DNA of 64,000 bases from Flavicella marina (GTDB lineage: Bacteria > Bacteroidota > Bacteroidia > Flavobacteriales > Flavobacteriaceae): NCBI RefSeq assembly GCF_009193215.1, contig NZ_VYVA01000007.1:93147-157146 (forward strand), read 5' to 3'. A program made the position numbers and the translations under genes. Of the stretch, positions 1 to 8,849 are shown piece after piece. How positions within the stretch are numbered: the first letter of the stretch is position 1; the number at the start of each line of letters is the position of its first letter. The notes beneath the pieces were generated by a model. It was not told where the DNA came from and did not search any database. It saw only the letters and a list, made by a program, of their open reading frames with translations.

Positions 1-453
1 CATAGCAATACAATGCAAACTATGAGGAGGTCCAGATGAAATAATTAAATCTACCGGATTCTCTTTAAGGTATTTTTCTAAATACGAAACAGATGGTTTT
101 ATCCAAAACATTCGTGCGTCTGGAATAAAGTAATTTGCTCTAATGTAGCTACTCAATCGTCCAAACATACTTTTTTGCTGTGAAAGAAATCCAGCATTGG
201 TCATATTTTTCTTGCCTTTAGATAAAAGGTTCACTAATTGATAAGGCTCCCATATTGGTTGCTTAAGCACTTCAATATTTGAAGGTATCTCATTTAACAA
301 GCCTTCATCTTGTATCGAAAAATCTGGATTTTCAACAGTATATACCACTGGCGTTATGCCAAATTCTTGTAAATATTTTACAAACTTTAGCCAACGTTGT
401 ACACCTGAGCCTCCTGCAGGTGGCCAATAATATGTAAGAATTAATACTTTCAA
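1..453 (-). CDS. Glycosyltransferase family 4 protein, N-terminal part (cut by window edge)
   Basis: 151 codons are visible; the rest lies beyond position 1. The reading starts with a TTG whose bases overlap the TGA stop of the upstream glycosyltransferase, so the two genes are translationally coupled; no ATG fits the N-terminus better. The protein opens with a beta strand followed by Y-W-P-P-A-G-G-S-G-V-Q-R-W, the donor-side N-terminal signature of GT4 (GT-B fold) enzymes common in Bacteroidota polysaccharide clusters. It then continues as one Rossmann-like half ending in a S-S-G-P-P-H-S motif. Expected role: transfer of an activated sugar to a surface or secreted glycan at the inner face of the cytoplasmic membrane. 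Donor and acceptor cannot be read from the sequence. Confidence 0.8.
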   Translation of the reverse strand, partial: MKVLILTYYWPPAGGSGVQRWLKFVKYLQEFGITPVVYTVENPDFSIQDEGLLNEIPSNIEVLKQPIWEPYQLVNLLSKGKKNMTNAGFLSQQKSMFGRLSSYIRANYFIPDARMFWIKPSVSYLEKYLKENPVDLIISSGPPHSLHCIAM

Positions 454-1700
454 ATTTGCCAATTATTATATAAATCTAGCAATTTTTCGCTCTCTGATTC
501 CCAATTTTCACCTTTTTTAGTAACGGCATCAAATGCATTTTGTATTTTCTGTTGATACTCCTCTATATTTGAATGAATCTCGTGTACTTTATGTGAAAAA
601 TCAAGTGAATTACCAGCTTCGAACACGACTCCTGCATCGTAAGTACCAACAATCCTTTTCAAAGGTTTACATGAACTCACCAACAACAAACTCTTACTCA
701 ACATAATTTGAAACAACTTGTGCGGTATGGTATTGTTCGTATGTTCGTCTGCATTATGTGGTATCATATTAATATTTGAAGCTTGCATGATTGCGGCTAC
801 TTCTTTGAAAGGTCTGTAACCAACAATTTCAACATGATTTTGCAATTTATTGGATTCAATCAAACCAACTAATGTGTTTTGCACATCTTTACTTCCTTTG
901 CCAATCAGATACATTTTTGCTTCAGGAATGTTTTCTGAAACTAGTTTCATTCCCTTAATAGCTGTGTCTAGACCTCTATGTGGACCAAAACCTCCTACAT
1001 ATGTAATAGAAAAACGTTCTGGATCAATACAATTCTGTATTTTATTATTTTCAAAATTTTCGACAAAATCAATCTTTTCATGATTAGAAATCACGAGCAT
1101 CTTACTTGAATCAACTTGAAAATTATGAGCAAGTTTTGCTTTCATTTCCTCTACAACACAAATAATCTTATCATACTTTTCACAGTATTTTTTTTCTTTT
1201 TTAGACCACTGCTTCGGATTAAAGAAAAGTGCATTTTTTAACTTGACTATCGAGCTCTTTCTCCATGCAAACCAAGTTTTCAATGCCTCTGGAAAGTTTT
1301 CATGTAGATCGAGTATCAAACCTTTTTTCACTTCTTCTTTAAACAAGTAACCCGTGCCTGCAATTGGCAAATCGTGTATATGTAAATAGTCTATTGCAAA
1401 TTTTCGAAATACTTTTTTCAATCCAAAATAAAAGAAAATATTGATGTCGGTGATACTTTCTACAATGTCGTATATTCCTTTTTTTTTAAAGCTGTAATTA
1501 TCACCTATTCTATAAACCAATACACCATTGATGGTTTCTTGTTTTGGCAACTCTTTTTTCGCTGGGCAAATAACTAAAATTTTCTTTCCTTTTTCAGCTA
1601 ATGACTCTGCTTCTTTTCGAACTCGTATATCATTTGGATAATTTCCATCTACAACCATACAGATGTATCCATATTCGTTATCTTTCTGCATATACGGCAT
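450..1700 (-). CDS. Glycosyltransferase family 4 (GT-B fold)
   Basis: 416 residues, ATG start. The N-terminal half has the nucleotide-sugar enzyme opening (D-G-N-Y-P-N-D-I-R-V-R-K-E-A, residues about 18-31). The C-terminal half has the glycosyltransferase group 1 pattern: G-G-F-G-P-H-R-G-L-D-T-A-I near residue 240, G-K-G near 270 and N-N-T-I-P-H-K-L-F-Q-I-M near 325, the usual donor-binding region. No membrane segment is seen. Its start overlaps the end of the upstream methyltransferase by 23 bases, and its stop overlaps the start of the next glycosyltransferase by 4 bases, so these belong to one transcript. Likely part of surface polysaccharide or glycan assembly; the sugar is unknown. Confidence 0.85.
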   Translation of the reverse strand: MPYMQKDNEYGYICMVVDGNYPNDIRVRKEAESLAEKGKKILVICPAKKELPKQETINGVLVYRIGDNYSFKKKGIYDIVESITDINIFFYFGLKKVFRKFAIDYLHIHDLPIAGTGYLFKEEVKKGLILDLHENFPEALKTWFAWRKSSIVKLKNALFFNPKQWSKKEKKYCEKYDKIICVVEEMKAKLAHNFQVDSSKMLVISNHEKIDFVENFENNKIQNCIDPERFSITYVGGFGPHRGLDTAIKGMKLVSENIPEAKMYLIGKGSKDVQNTLVGLIESNKLQNHVEIVGYRPFKEVAAIMQASNINMIPHNADEHTNNTIPHKLFQIMLSKSLLLVSSCKPLKRIVGTYDAGVVFEAGNSLDFSHKVHEIHSNIEEYQQKIQNAFDAVTKKGENWESESEKLLDLYNNWQI

Positions 1701-2181
1701 AGTATCTCGGTGTGAATGTTCTCAGTATCGGCCTAAAACCTATTTGTTTAATTGGACTGGTCCATTTCTTAGATGTCTTAGCATTCCAACCAGATTTTTC
1801 TAGCAACCAATCAAATTGCCAATCTTCAAATTCATGATAGTGACGATCCCACATATCGGTTTTGCTTCTATACGCACTAGCAAACCATAATTTCAAGGGT
1901 ATTGTAGTAATCAACTTGTTTGCATTTATCAATTTTAAAACATTGTACGGAGCTAATAAATGCTCAAAAATCTCAAACGCTGTTACTGCATCAACCTCTT
2001 TATCATTCACAATTTCCGGCAATTCATCTAAATCTTCTCCATGCGTATTGTAAACGGTATAACCATTCGCTTCCATAATTTCTGAAAAAGGATTTCTAAC
2101 ACCTAAATCGAGAATTACAGCCGGAGCAGGTAATACTTCTTTTAAAAAAGCTAAGGTATGCTCATACCTTTTGTTTGGCAT
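1678..2181 (-). CDS. Class I SAM-dependent methyltransferase
   Basis: 167 residues from the ATG at 2181. A longer reading from a TTG at 2217 would overlap the upstream YfhO gene by 32 bases; the ATG leaves a 4-base gap and is preferred. V-I-L-D-L-G-V-R-N-P near the N-terminus is the SAM-binding motif I in a slightly altered form (the usual E/D-x-G-x-G-x-G is reduced). V-D-A-V-T-A-F-E-I-F-E-H is motif II plus the acidic/His stretch seen in Methyltransf_11/23-type enzymes. It sits between a YfhO membrane protein and glycosyltransferases, so a lipid- or glycan-linked substrate is an inference from context only. Confidence 0.75.
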   Translation of the reverse strand: MPNKRYEHTLAFLKEVLPAPAVILDLGVRNPFSEIMEANGYTVYNTHGEDLDELPEIVNDKEVDAVTAFEIFEHLLAPYNVLKLINANKLITTIPLKLWFASAYRSKTDMWDRHYHEFEDWQFDWLLEKSGWNAKTSKKWTSPIKQIGFRPILRTFTPRYYAVYAER

Positions 2182-2185
2182 TGTT

Positions 2186-4600
2186 TTATACACGTTTTCT
2201 GTTTTTAAAATAACCAAAAGCCAATATCCCTAAAAAGAAAATCAAAGCTCCTAAATTAATTATATTTCCTTTTGCGATTACTGTTGGCTCAAACTTAAAT
2301 ACTATTTTATGTTCACCAGCAGGTACTTGCAAAGCACGTAGAACATAATTTGCTCTGATATATGGTACTTGTTTACCATCTATATAAGCATTCCAACCAT
2401 CTTTATAATAAATCTCAGAAAACACCAATAATTGATCTAAATCACTTTGAACTGAATAACTGAATTCATTGGTTTTAAATGCATCTAAAGCAACACTATT
2501 CGAGGCTATAGTTTCTGTTTTTTTGTACGCTTCATAAAACTTAGGAAATTCATTTTTATTGACAATTGCAGTCGACTTCGAATTGAAACTCGCCAATGAT
2601 AAAATTTCTTCATTTGCATTCGAAACAAATTTTACATCATTTACAAACCAAGCATTTCCGTTGGCATCTGAATTTACTTGTAGCGCTTCATTTCCTTCCT
2701 CATCGGGTAAAATAAAGTATTTCGTATTCAACATATTCAAGACCTGTAAATTGTTTTTCGCAATATGAAAATCAACTAGCTCTTGATAACGTCCTAATTT
2801 CGCAGCATGATACCCCCCTATAGAATTATGAAAGTAAGATGTCGCTCCATCATTCATAAAATTCAATGTAAAATTAGCCACTCTATAGTGACTTTTATCT
2901 TTCAATATCGCTTTGTCTATAGATGATTTCACAAATGGTTTTTCAATACGTATCGCCTTGTGAAAATCACTTTCATCAACATATCTTCTTGCTACGCCTA
3001 CCATATCAAACAATAAAAGCAAGGCCAAACCACCAAATAAAATAGTTTTCTTTAAAGATCCTTTTATATAACCAAACAACAATACTGCAGTAAATAGCAC
3101 TAACAAAAATGATCGCAAACTATCGTCAAAAAATATAGCTTTTCGATCGGCCTCAATTGCTCCAGAAAAACCTTTGATCATATTGTCATAGGGAGTAGCT
3201 CGGTAAAAATCTAATATTGAAGTTCCGAATACAGTAAAAAACAACGCCAAACCACCTACTATATAAAAACTCTTTTTTAAGATGGCTAACTTTTCACTAG
3301 TAGACTTTTCTCCAAATAATAATTCTTTCAACCCTAGCATCCCCAAAAGAGGAGCCGCAATTTCAGCTAAAATCTGAATGGATGAAACCGCTCTAAATTT
3401 ATTGTACAAAGGAATGTAGTTTATAAAGAAATCTGTTACCAATGAAAAATTATGTCCCCAGCTCAGTACAATCGACAAAACAACAGTACCAACTAACCAT
3501 TTTTTCAACCTTGCTTCCACAAGAAAAATCCCTAGAACAAATAAGAAAACAAATACAGCTCCAATATAAGGGGGACCTGAAACACCTGGTTGACTTCCCC
3601 AATAAGTAGGTAAGCTTTTCGAGAAGTCTTTCGCTTGGCGACTGTCAATTCTAGAATTTAATAATGCATAGGTATGAGAGTCTTCTCCGAGATTTTCAAC
3701 ACTAGCACCTCCCATAAACCTTGGAATAAACACATTCAAAGTTTCTAAGACTCCAACACTATACGCGGTAATATAGTCCTTAGACAAGCCCGAAGTTTGC
3801 TCTTTTTGCTTACCCTCGGGTGTTATAGTTAATTCACTTTTACCACGAGTACTGTAATCTGCGTATTCTTTTGTTGCTAACAAACTACTCGCATTCATTG
3901 CCAAAGCAAGAAACCCAGCGAGAAATAAAACTCCCACTTGTCTAATAAACACTTGCAATTGCTTTTCTTTTACACTTTCAATAAGAACTACTAAGCCCAA
4001 AATCAATAATGAAAACAACATATAATAAGTCATTTGTGGATGACTTGTATTTAACTCCAAAGCCAAGGCAATTGTTGTTAAGAAAAACCCAGTCAAATAT
4101 CTCTTCTGAAAAACTAACAGCACTCCAGCAAAAACCATTGAAATATAACCAATCGCATGTGCCTTTGCATTATGTCCTGCGCCAAAAATTATAATAAAAT
4201 AGGTTGAAAATCCAAAAGCCAAAGAACCGATAATAGCAAGTTTCCAATCAAATTTCAATACCATTAAGAGTACGAAAAAGCCTAAGAAATATAAAAACAA
4301 ATAATCTGCAGGTCGCGGTAAAAACCGAATCAAACTGTCTATTTTTTTGATATAATCATTCGGATAATAGGTACTCAGTTGGTACGATGGCATTCCAGAA
4401 AAAGCAGCATTAGTCCAATACGGTTCTTCTCCATAAGCCTCACGATAATCAACTATTTCTTTAGACATTCCACGAAATTGCTGGATATCGCTTTGAAATA
4501 ATTTCTCACCTTTTAATACCGGTGAAAAATACAACAAGGCTACCACTGCAAATACAACTATTGCTATTAAATACGGTGCTATTTTTTTAATTTTCATCAT
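2186..4600 (-). CDS. YfhO family membrane protein
   Basis: 804 residues from the ATG at 4600; a TTG at 4615, directly abutting the recN stop, gives five more residues and is less likely. The first 500 or so residues contain a dozen or more hydrophobic segments with the F-Q-S-D-I-Q-Q-F-R-G opening loop typical of the family. A soluble region of about 200 residues with N-x-L-N-M-L-N-T-K-Y-F-I-L follows, and then a C-terminal domain (P-A-G-E-H-K-I-V-F-K-F-E-P) and a last membrane helix. YfhO proteins resemble GT-C type glycosyltransferases and in Gram-positives take part in glycosylation of lipoteichoic acid. The Bacteroidota substrate is not known. Co-directional with the methyltransferase and glycosyltransferases downstream. 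Confidence 0.88.
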   Translation of the reverse strand: MMKIKKIAPYLIAIVVFAVVALLYFSPVLKGEKLFQSDIQQFRGMSKEIVDYREAYGEEPYWTNAAFSGMPSYQLSTYYPNDYIKKIDSLIRFLPRPADYLFLYFLGFFVLLMVLKFDWKLAIIGSLAFGFSTYFIIIFGAGHNAKAHAIGYISMVFAGVLLVFQKRYLTGFFLTTIALALELNTSHPQMTYYMLFSLLILGLVVLIESVKEKQLQVFIRQVGVLFLAGFLALAMNASSLLATKEYADYSTRGKSELTITPEGKQKEQTSGLSKDYITAYSVGVLETLNVFIPRFMGGASVENLGEDSHTYALLNSRIDSRQAKDFSKSLPTYWGSQPGVSGPPYIGAVFVFLFVLGIFLVEARLKKWLVGTVVLSIVLSWGHNFSLVTDFFINYIPLYNKFRAVSSIQILAEIAAPLLGMLGLKELLFGEKSTSEKLAILKKSFYIVGGLALFFTVFGTSILDFYRATPYDNMIKGFSGAIEADRKAIFFDDSLRSFLLVLFTAVLLFGYIKGSLKKTILFGGLALLLLFDMVGVARRYVDESDFHKAIRIEKPFVKSSIDKAILKDKSHYRVANFTLNFMNDGATSYFHNSIGGYHAAKLGRYQELVDFHIAKNNLQVLNMLNTKYFILPDEEGNEALQVNSDANGNAWFVNDVKFVSNANEEILSLASFNSKSTAIVNKNEFPKFYEAYKKTETIASNSVALDAFKTNEFSYSVQSDLDQLLVFSEIYYKDGWNAYIDGKQVPYIRANYVLRALQVPAGEHKIVFKFEPTVIAKGNIINLGALIFFLGILAFGYFKNRKRV

Positions 4601-4615
4601 GTTATGTTTTCTCAA

Positions 4616-6271
4616 TTAAGCCTTTAACAGCTCTTTTGCATGCTCTAATGCTGATTCGCTTATGTTTTTACCACCTAAAATCTCTGCCACTTCAATAATT
4701 CGTTCTTCTTCATTTAAAGGGCTCAAGAATGTCGTTGTAACACCATCGATGTCTTTTTTATAAACTTTGAAATGATTGTCTCCTTTTGCAGCTATTTGAG
4801 GCAAATGGGTTATCGTAATCACTTGCATGTATTGACTCATTTCTTGCATAACCTCTGCAATTTTATTGGAAACTTCTCCGGATACTCCAGTATCAATTTC
4901 ATCAAAAATAATGGTAGGTAATTTTGTGTATTTTGACAAAATCAATTTCACCCCAAGCATAATTCTCGACAATTCTCCACCAGAGGCAACTTTTTTCAGC
5001 TCATCGTAATTTCCACCTTTGTTTGCGGAAAACAAAAATCTTAAATCATCTTTTCCATTCGTATAAAATGAAGTTGCCGGATCAATCGTTATTTGAAAAC
5101 TTGCATTCTCCATGCCCAACTTAGACAATACTTCTTCCAATTGCTTTGTCAATGTTGGAATCGCAGATTTCCTATTTTTAGAAATTTTATTACAAGTTGC
5201 ATTCAATTTCATCTCAACAGCAGCAATAGCCGCTTCTTTCTCTTGAATCAATTCAGATGCGTTTTCAACCTGTGAAACCTTAAGTTCGAGTATATCCCTA
5301 ATTTTCAATAATTCTTCAACAGAAGCCACCATATGCTTTTTCTGCAAGGTATAAATCAACTGCAAACGATCATTCAATCGCTCTAATTCTTCTGGGTTGA
5401 TTTCAACGTTTTCTATAGATTTCTCTAATTCAAAAACAACATCATCCAATTCTATTTTCAAACTTTCGATACGCTGTTCGTAATTAGCATATTCTTCTGA
5501 AAACGAAGCTATTTTAGAAAGAGCTGCTTTTATTTGGTACAATAAATTCTGCACTCCTACTTGCTCATCTGTGGCCAATTGCACACTTTCTGCAAGTGAG
5601 CTACTTATCGACTCACTATTGTTTAACTTCTCTAAAGTTTGCTCGAGTTCTTCTTGTTCGTCTGGACTCAAATTTGCTTCAACCAATTCATGGTATAAAT
5701 GCGAATTGTATGCATACTCTTGTTTTGCTGCTTCTTGACTCTCTAACAAAACCGTGAACTCTTTTTTAAGTTTTTTGTATTTTATCAATTCATCTGAATA
5801 CGCTTCTAATAGCGTATTATTGTTTGCAAGTGCATCCAGTATTTGAAATTGATAACTCAACTCTGAAAGTTGTGCCGTTTTATGTTGCGAATGAACATCA
5901 ATTAACTTTTCTTTTAAAGCATGTAGTACAGACAAGGTAACCGGAGTATCATTTACGAAAGCTCTTGATTTACCGCTTGGTAGAATTTCTCTACGAATAA
6001 TTGTCTCTTCTTCGTAATCCAAATCTTCTTCTTCAAAAAAAGTTTTAAGATCATAAGCTTCAATTGAAAACACACCTTCTATAATACATTTCTTAGAGGT
6101 ATCTTTTAAACTATTTAAGTCAGCACGGTTTCCCATAACCAAACCTAAAGCACCTAAGACAATAGATTTACCAGCCCCAGTTTCACCGGTTATTATTGAT
6201 AATCCGTTAGAAAACTCAGTTTTTAACTCTTTAATTAATGCGTAATTTGATATTGATAACGTACTTAACAA
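4616..6271 (-). CDS. recN: DNA repair protein RecN
   Basis: 551 residues, full family length. This SMC-like ATPase acts in double-strand break repair. The Walker A motif G-E-T-G-A-G-K-S is at residues 29-36. A long central coiled-coil region with many K, E and L residues separates the two ATPase halves. The C-terminal half has the signature V-A-S-G-G-E-L-S-R and the Walker B with D-loop F-D-E-I-D-T-G-V-S-G-E. The start is a TTG placed exactly where RecN homologues begin (M-L-x-x-L-S-I-x-N-Y-A-L-I), so it is the true start. It is separated from the upstream DUF4835 gene by a terminator hairpin and heads the leftward run that continues into yfhO 15 bases further on. Confidence 0.96.
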   Translation of the reverse strand: MLSTLSISNYALIKELKTEFSNGLSIITGETGAGKSIVLGALGLVMGNRADLNSLKDTSKKCIIEGVFSIEAYDLKTFFEEEDLDYEEETIIRREILPSGKSRAFVNDTPVTLSVLHALKEKLIDVHSQHKTAQLSELSYQFQILDALANNNTLLEAYSDELIKYKKLKKEFTVLLESQEAAKQEYAYNSHLYHELVEANLSPDEQEELEQTLEKLNNSESISSSLAESVQLATDEQVGVQNLLYQIKAALSKIASFSEEYANYEQRIESLKIELDDVVFELEKSIENVEINPEELERLNDRLQLIYTLQKKHMVASVEELLKIRDILELKVSQVENASELIQEKEAAIAAVEMKLNATCNKISKNRKSAIPTLTKQLEEVLSKLGMENASFQITIDPATSFYTNGKDDLRFLFSANKGGNYDELKKVASGGELSRIMLGVKLILSKYTKLPTIIFDEIDTGVSGEVSNKIAEVMQEMSQYMQVITITHLPQIAAKGDNHFKVYKKDIDGVTTTFLSPLNEEERIIEVAEILGGKNISESALEHAKELLKA

Positions 6272-6364
6272 TGCTTCTTAATTTGTAAGATTTGAATTCT
6301 TGAAAGCCGTAAATTTAACGATTCTTTTTGTGAAAATTTGAGTAATGAGACGAATAATAAGCAT

Positions 6365-6390
6365 AAAAAAAGCCTGAATAATATCAGACT
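6365..6390 (-). terminator. Intrinsic terminator after the bamD-rpoZ-coaBC-DUF4835 run
   Basis: On the minus strand AGTCTGA and TCAGGCT form a 7-pair stem (one G-T pair) around a 6-base loop, followed directly by a run of seven T. It lies 22 bases past the DUF4835 stop and ahead of recN. Confidence 0.8.
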
Positions 6391-6412
6391 GATGATTTAT
6401 TGAAAATAGCTA

Positions 6413-7303
6413 TTACTTCATTTTTTTCCATTTGCTATTATTGGTCGCAGAAACCCTACTAAGCAAATCTCTTAAATCTTTAGTCTCTAATTTCGGACCT
6501 GACTTAAACACCTCAACTACTTCATCCGACTTAGCATCAAAAAAGATACGGAACAAGAATGAGTTTTGACTTCTTTTGTACAAATCTCCAAACGTCATCA
6601 GCTGCTCTTTTATCTCTACTTTCGCGCCCAACGGTTCAGATGAAAACACATCCATACCGTACCTGTGATAGCGATACATCACTTGTCGATACTCTCTATG
6701 CGCATTGGACATGATTAGATCTACTAAGGAAAAACGGTTCAAAGAGTTTCTTTTTGCCTCCCACCCCGAATAATTTCCTTGTTGCGCTAAATTAACAATA
6801 TCTAAGGCCTGTTCGTAGTACACATCCCCTCCCTTATTCTGAAAAGTATCTGCATCAATTGCGAGTATCATATACACGTAGTACGACATCAAAGACACCA
6901 AGTTTGACTCAAAGGTTGCTGGATTGTAAATCAACGGCTCAAACTCAACATAATCAAAAGAAATAGCATCGTCTTTAAAGTTAAATATGGGGGTTTTATA
7001 AGTACTCCCAAACACCGGTCTTACCGCATTTACTTGCAAGGTACCCGAAAAGGTATTGTTATTCCTCGAGTTGATGATCAACGTCATCCCACACTCGATC
7101 TTCTCATGATTTTTGTATGATTTATTTGTCCATTGTCTTTTATTCACAAAATCGGACAATGCCCTTTCTAAAGTCTGAAAAACTTGTTTATTACTGACCC
7201 CAATTTGATCTGAATTGATAGAAAAAGTACAATTTAATTCTTGTGCCATCGAAATAGAGACACAACAAAAAAATAAAAATATAGTAATGTGTTTTTTAAA
7301 CAT
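6413..7303 (-). CDS. DUF4835 family protein (PorD-like)
   Basis: 296 residues with a signal peptide ending at M-A-Q-E near residue 20, so exported to the periplasm or outer membrane. The opening after cleavage, E-L-N-C-T-F-S-I-N-S-D-Q-I, and the Y-x-P-x-T-F-E-S-N-L-x-S-L-M-S-Y-Y-V-Y segment in the middle are typical of the DUF4835 family. That family is found throughout Bacteroidota directly after coaBC, as here, where the start overlaps the coaBC end by 8 bases. From memory, current databases name the family PorD and link it to type IX secretion; I cannot check that here. The giant T9SS-type proteins at 40-56 kb would be cargo of such a system. There is no lipobox cysteine and no membrane helix besides the signal. 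Confidence 0.85.
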   Translation of the reverse strand: MFKKHITIFLFFCCVSISMAQELNCTFSINSDQIGVSNKQVFQTLERALSDFVNKRQWTNKSYKNHEKIECGMTLIINSRNNNTFSGTLQVNAVRPVFGSTYKTPIFNFKDDAISFDYVEFEPLIYNPATFESNLVSLMSYYVYMILAIDADTFQNKGGDVYYEQALDIVNLAQQGNYSGWEAKRNSLNRFSLVDLIMSNAHREYRQVMYRYHRYGMDVFSSEPLGAKVEIKEQLMTFGDLYKRSQNSFLFRIFFDAKSDEVVEVFKSGPKLETKDLRDLLSRVSATNNSKWKKMK

Positions 7304-8507
7304 CCGTTCTTTTTAGAATCTCAGAAAAAATATCAGAAGCAACCTCTTCTTTAGACTTTAACGAATATTCAGCAATATTATTGGATGCATCAATCACACA
7401 AATTTTATTCGTATCACCACCAAATGCCGCACCTTTATCATTCAAAGAATTCAAAACAATCAAATCAAGATTTTTACGTGCCAATTTTCCTTTTGCATTC
7501 GCTACCTCATCATTAGTCTCTAATGCAAAACCAACCAAAAACTGTTCTTTCTTAGAGTTTCCCATAGCAGCCAAAATGTCTTTGGTTGCTTTCAACTCAA
7601 TTGGCAGATTCCCTTCTTTCTTTTTTATTTTTTGCTTTGCCTTGTTTACTGGAGTGTAGTCTGCAACTGCTGCAGCAGCAATTGCGATATCAACGTTGTC
7701 ATAATACGAAAACACGGCTTCGTACATCTCTTCTGCACTAACAACATCAACTCTCTTAACCAATGAATGCTTTATTGTCTGAGAAGTTGGTCCTGATACC
7801 AAAATAACCTCCGCTCCCAACTCAGCCGCTCTTGATGCGAGTTCGAAACCCATTTTCCCTGAAGAGTGATTCCCAATAAAACGAACTGGATCAATCGCCT
7901 CATAAGTAGGGCCGGCTGTAAGCAATACTTTTCTACCTTTTAAAGGTAGTTTTTCTAAAATATCGTTTTCCATAAACGAAACGATATCTTCTGGTTCTGC
8001 CATACGTCCTTCTCCAACTAACCCACTTGCAAGCTCTCCACTTGCAGCAGGGATTAAAAGGTTTCCAAACTCTTGAAGTTTAGATATATTATCAGTTGTA
8101 GATTGATGTTTAAACATGTCCAAATCCATTGCTGGTGCAAAGTAAACCGGACATTTGGCTGAAAGATAAACAGCTAATAACAAATTATCAACTGTTCCGT
8201 GTGTCATTTTCGACAGTGTATTTGCTGTAGCTGGCGCTATCAACATATAATTTGCCCATAAACCTAAATCTACATGATTGTTCCACAATTCATTCTCTTC
8301 ATTTTTTTCATAAAACGTAGAATGAACTGGATTTTTCGAAAGCGTAGATAAGGTTAACGGAGTGACAAAATCCTTAGAAGCAGGAGTCATAACCACTTGG
8401 ATTTCGGCTCCTGCTTTTATAAATAATCTAACTAGATGTGCTGTTTTATAGGCTGCAATTCCTGCGGTTACACCTAAAAGAATTTTTTTACCTTTTAAAA
8501 CACTCAT
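7296..8507 (-). CDS. coaBC: Bifunctional phosphopantothenoylcysteine decarboxylase / phosphopantothenate-cysteine ligase
   Basis: 403 residues, full length, ATG start. The enzyme joins cysteine to 4'-phosphopantothenate and decarboxylates the product in coenzyme A synthesis. The N-terminal CoaC flavoprotein domain (about 1-180) has G-V-T-A-G-I-A-A-Y-K, the active-site His in N-N-H-V-D-L, A-P-A-T-A-N-T-L-S-K-M and P-A-M-D-L-D-M-F. The C-terminal CoaB domain (about 185-400) has T-A-G-P-T-Y-E-A-I-D-P-V-R and the N-H-S-S-G-K-M-G and A-A-A-V-A-D-Y motifs. It starts 3 bases after rpoZ, and its end overlaps DUF4835. Confidence 0.97.
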   Translation of the reverse strand: MSVLKGKKILLGVTAGIAAYKTAHLVRLFIKAGAEIQVVMTPASKDFVTPLTLSTLSKNPVHSTFYEKNEENELWNNHVDLGLWANYMLIAPATANTLSKMTHGTVDNLLLAVYLSAKCPVYFAPAMDLDMFKHQSTTDNISKLQEFGNLLIPAASGELASGLVGEGRMAEPEDIVSFMENDILEKLPLKGRKVLLTAGPTYEAIDPVRFIGNHSSGKMGFELASRAAELGAEVILVSGPTSQTIKHSLVKRVDVVSAEEMYEAVFSYYDNVDIAIAAAAVADYTPVNKAKQKIKKKEGNLPIELKATKDILAAMGNSKKEQFLVGFALETNDEVANAKGKLARKNLDLIVLNSLNDKGAAFGGDTNKICVIDASNNIAEYSLKSKEEVASDIFSEILKRTDV

Positions 8508-8510
8508 CTA

Positions 8511-8837
8511 CTATTCTTTTTGGTCAGCTGAATTTCTAAAGTAAACTTTATCGTTTAACCACTCTTCAACAGCTAACGCATGCCCTTTTGGTAATTTTTC
8601 GTAGAATTTAGATACTTCGATTTGTTCTTTGTTTTCAAAAACCTCATCTAAACTATCGCTATACGTAGCAAACTCATCTAACTTCTCAACCAACTCTTTT
8701 TTCAAATCTCCATTGATTTGATCAGCTCTTTTTGCAATGATAGATATTGCCTCATAGATATTCTGTGTAGGCTCTTCTACTTTAGATCTATCATAAGTAA
8801 CTGTAGTATCTGGTGCATTCGTGTTTTTGTGATCCAT
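8511..8837 (-). CDS. rpoZ: DNA-directed RNA polymerase omega subunit, Bacteroidota type
   Basis: 108 residues. The segment N-I-Y-E-A-I-S-I-I-A-K-R-A-D-Q-I-N at about 27-43 corresponds to the conserved omega core (the region that latches the beta' C-terminus); the acidic tail is typical of the Bacteroidota form, which is divergent from the E. coli one. Position between bamD and coaBC is the usual place of rpoZ in this phylum. It is 12 bases after the bamD stop and 3 bases before coaBC, so it is cotranscribed with both. Confidence 0.9.
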   Translation of the reverse strand: MDHKNTNAPDTTVTYDRSKVEEPTQNIYEAISIIAKRADQINGDLKKELVEKLDEFATYSDSLDEVFENKEQIEVSKFYEKLPKGHALAVEEWLNDKVYFRNSADQKE

Positions 8838-8849
8838 TTTAAATATATA

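Noticed and set aside
2182..2217. Twelve extra N-terminal codons of the methyltransferase from a TTG start
   Set aside because: They overlap the end of yfhO by 32 bases, and a normal ATG at 2181 gives a clean 4-base gap.
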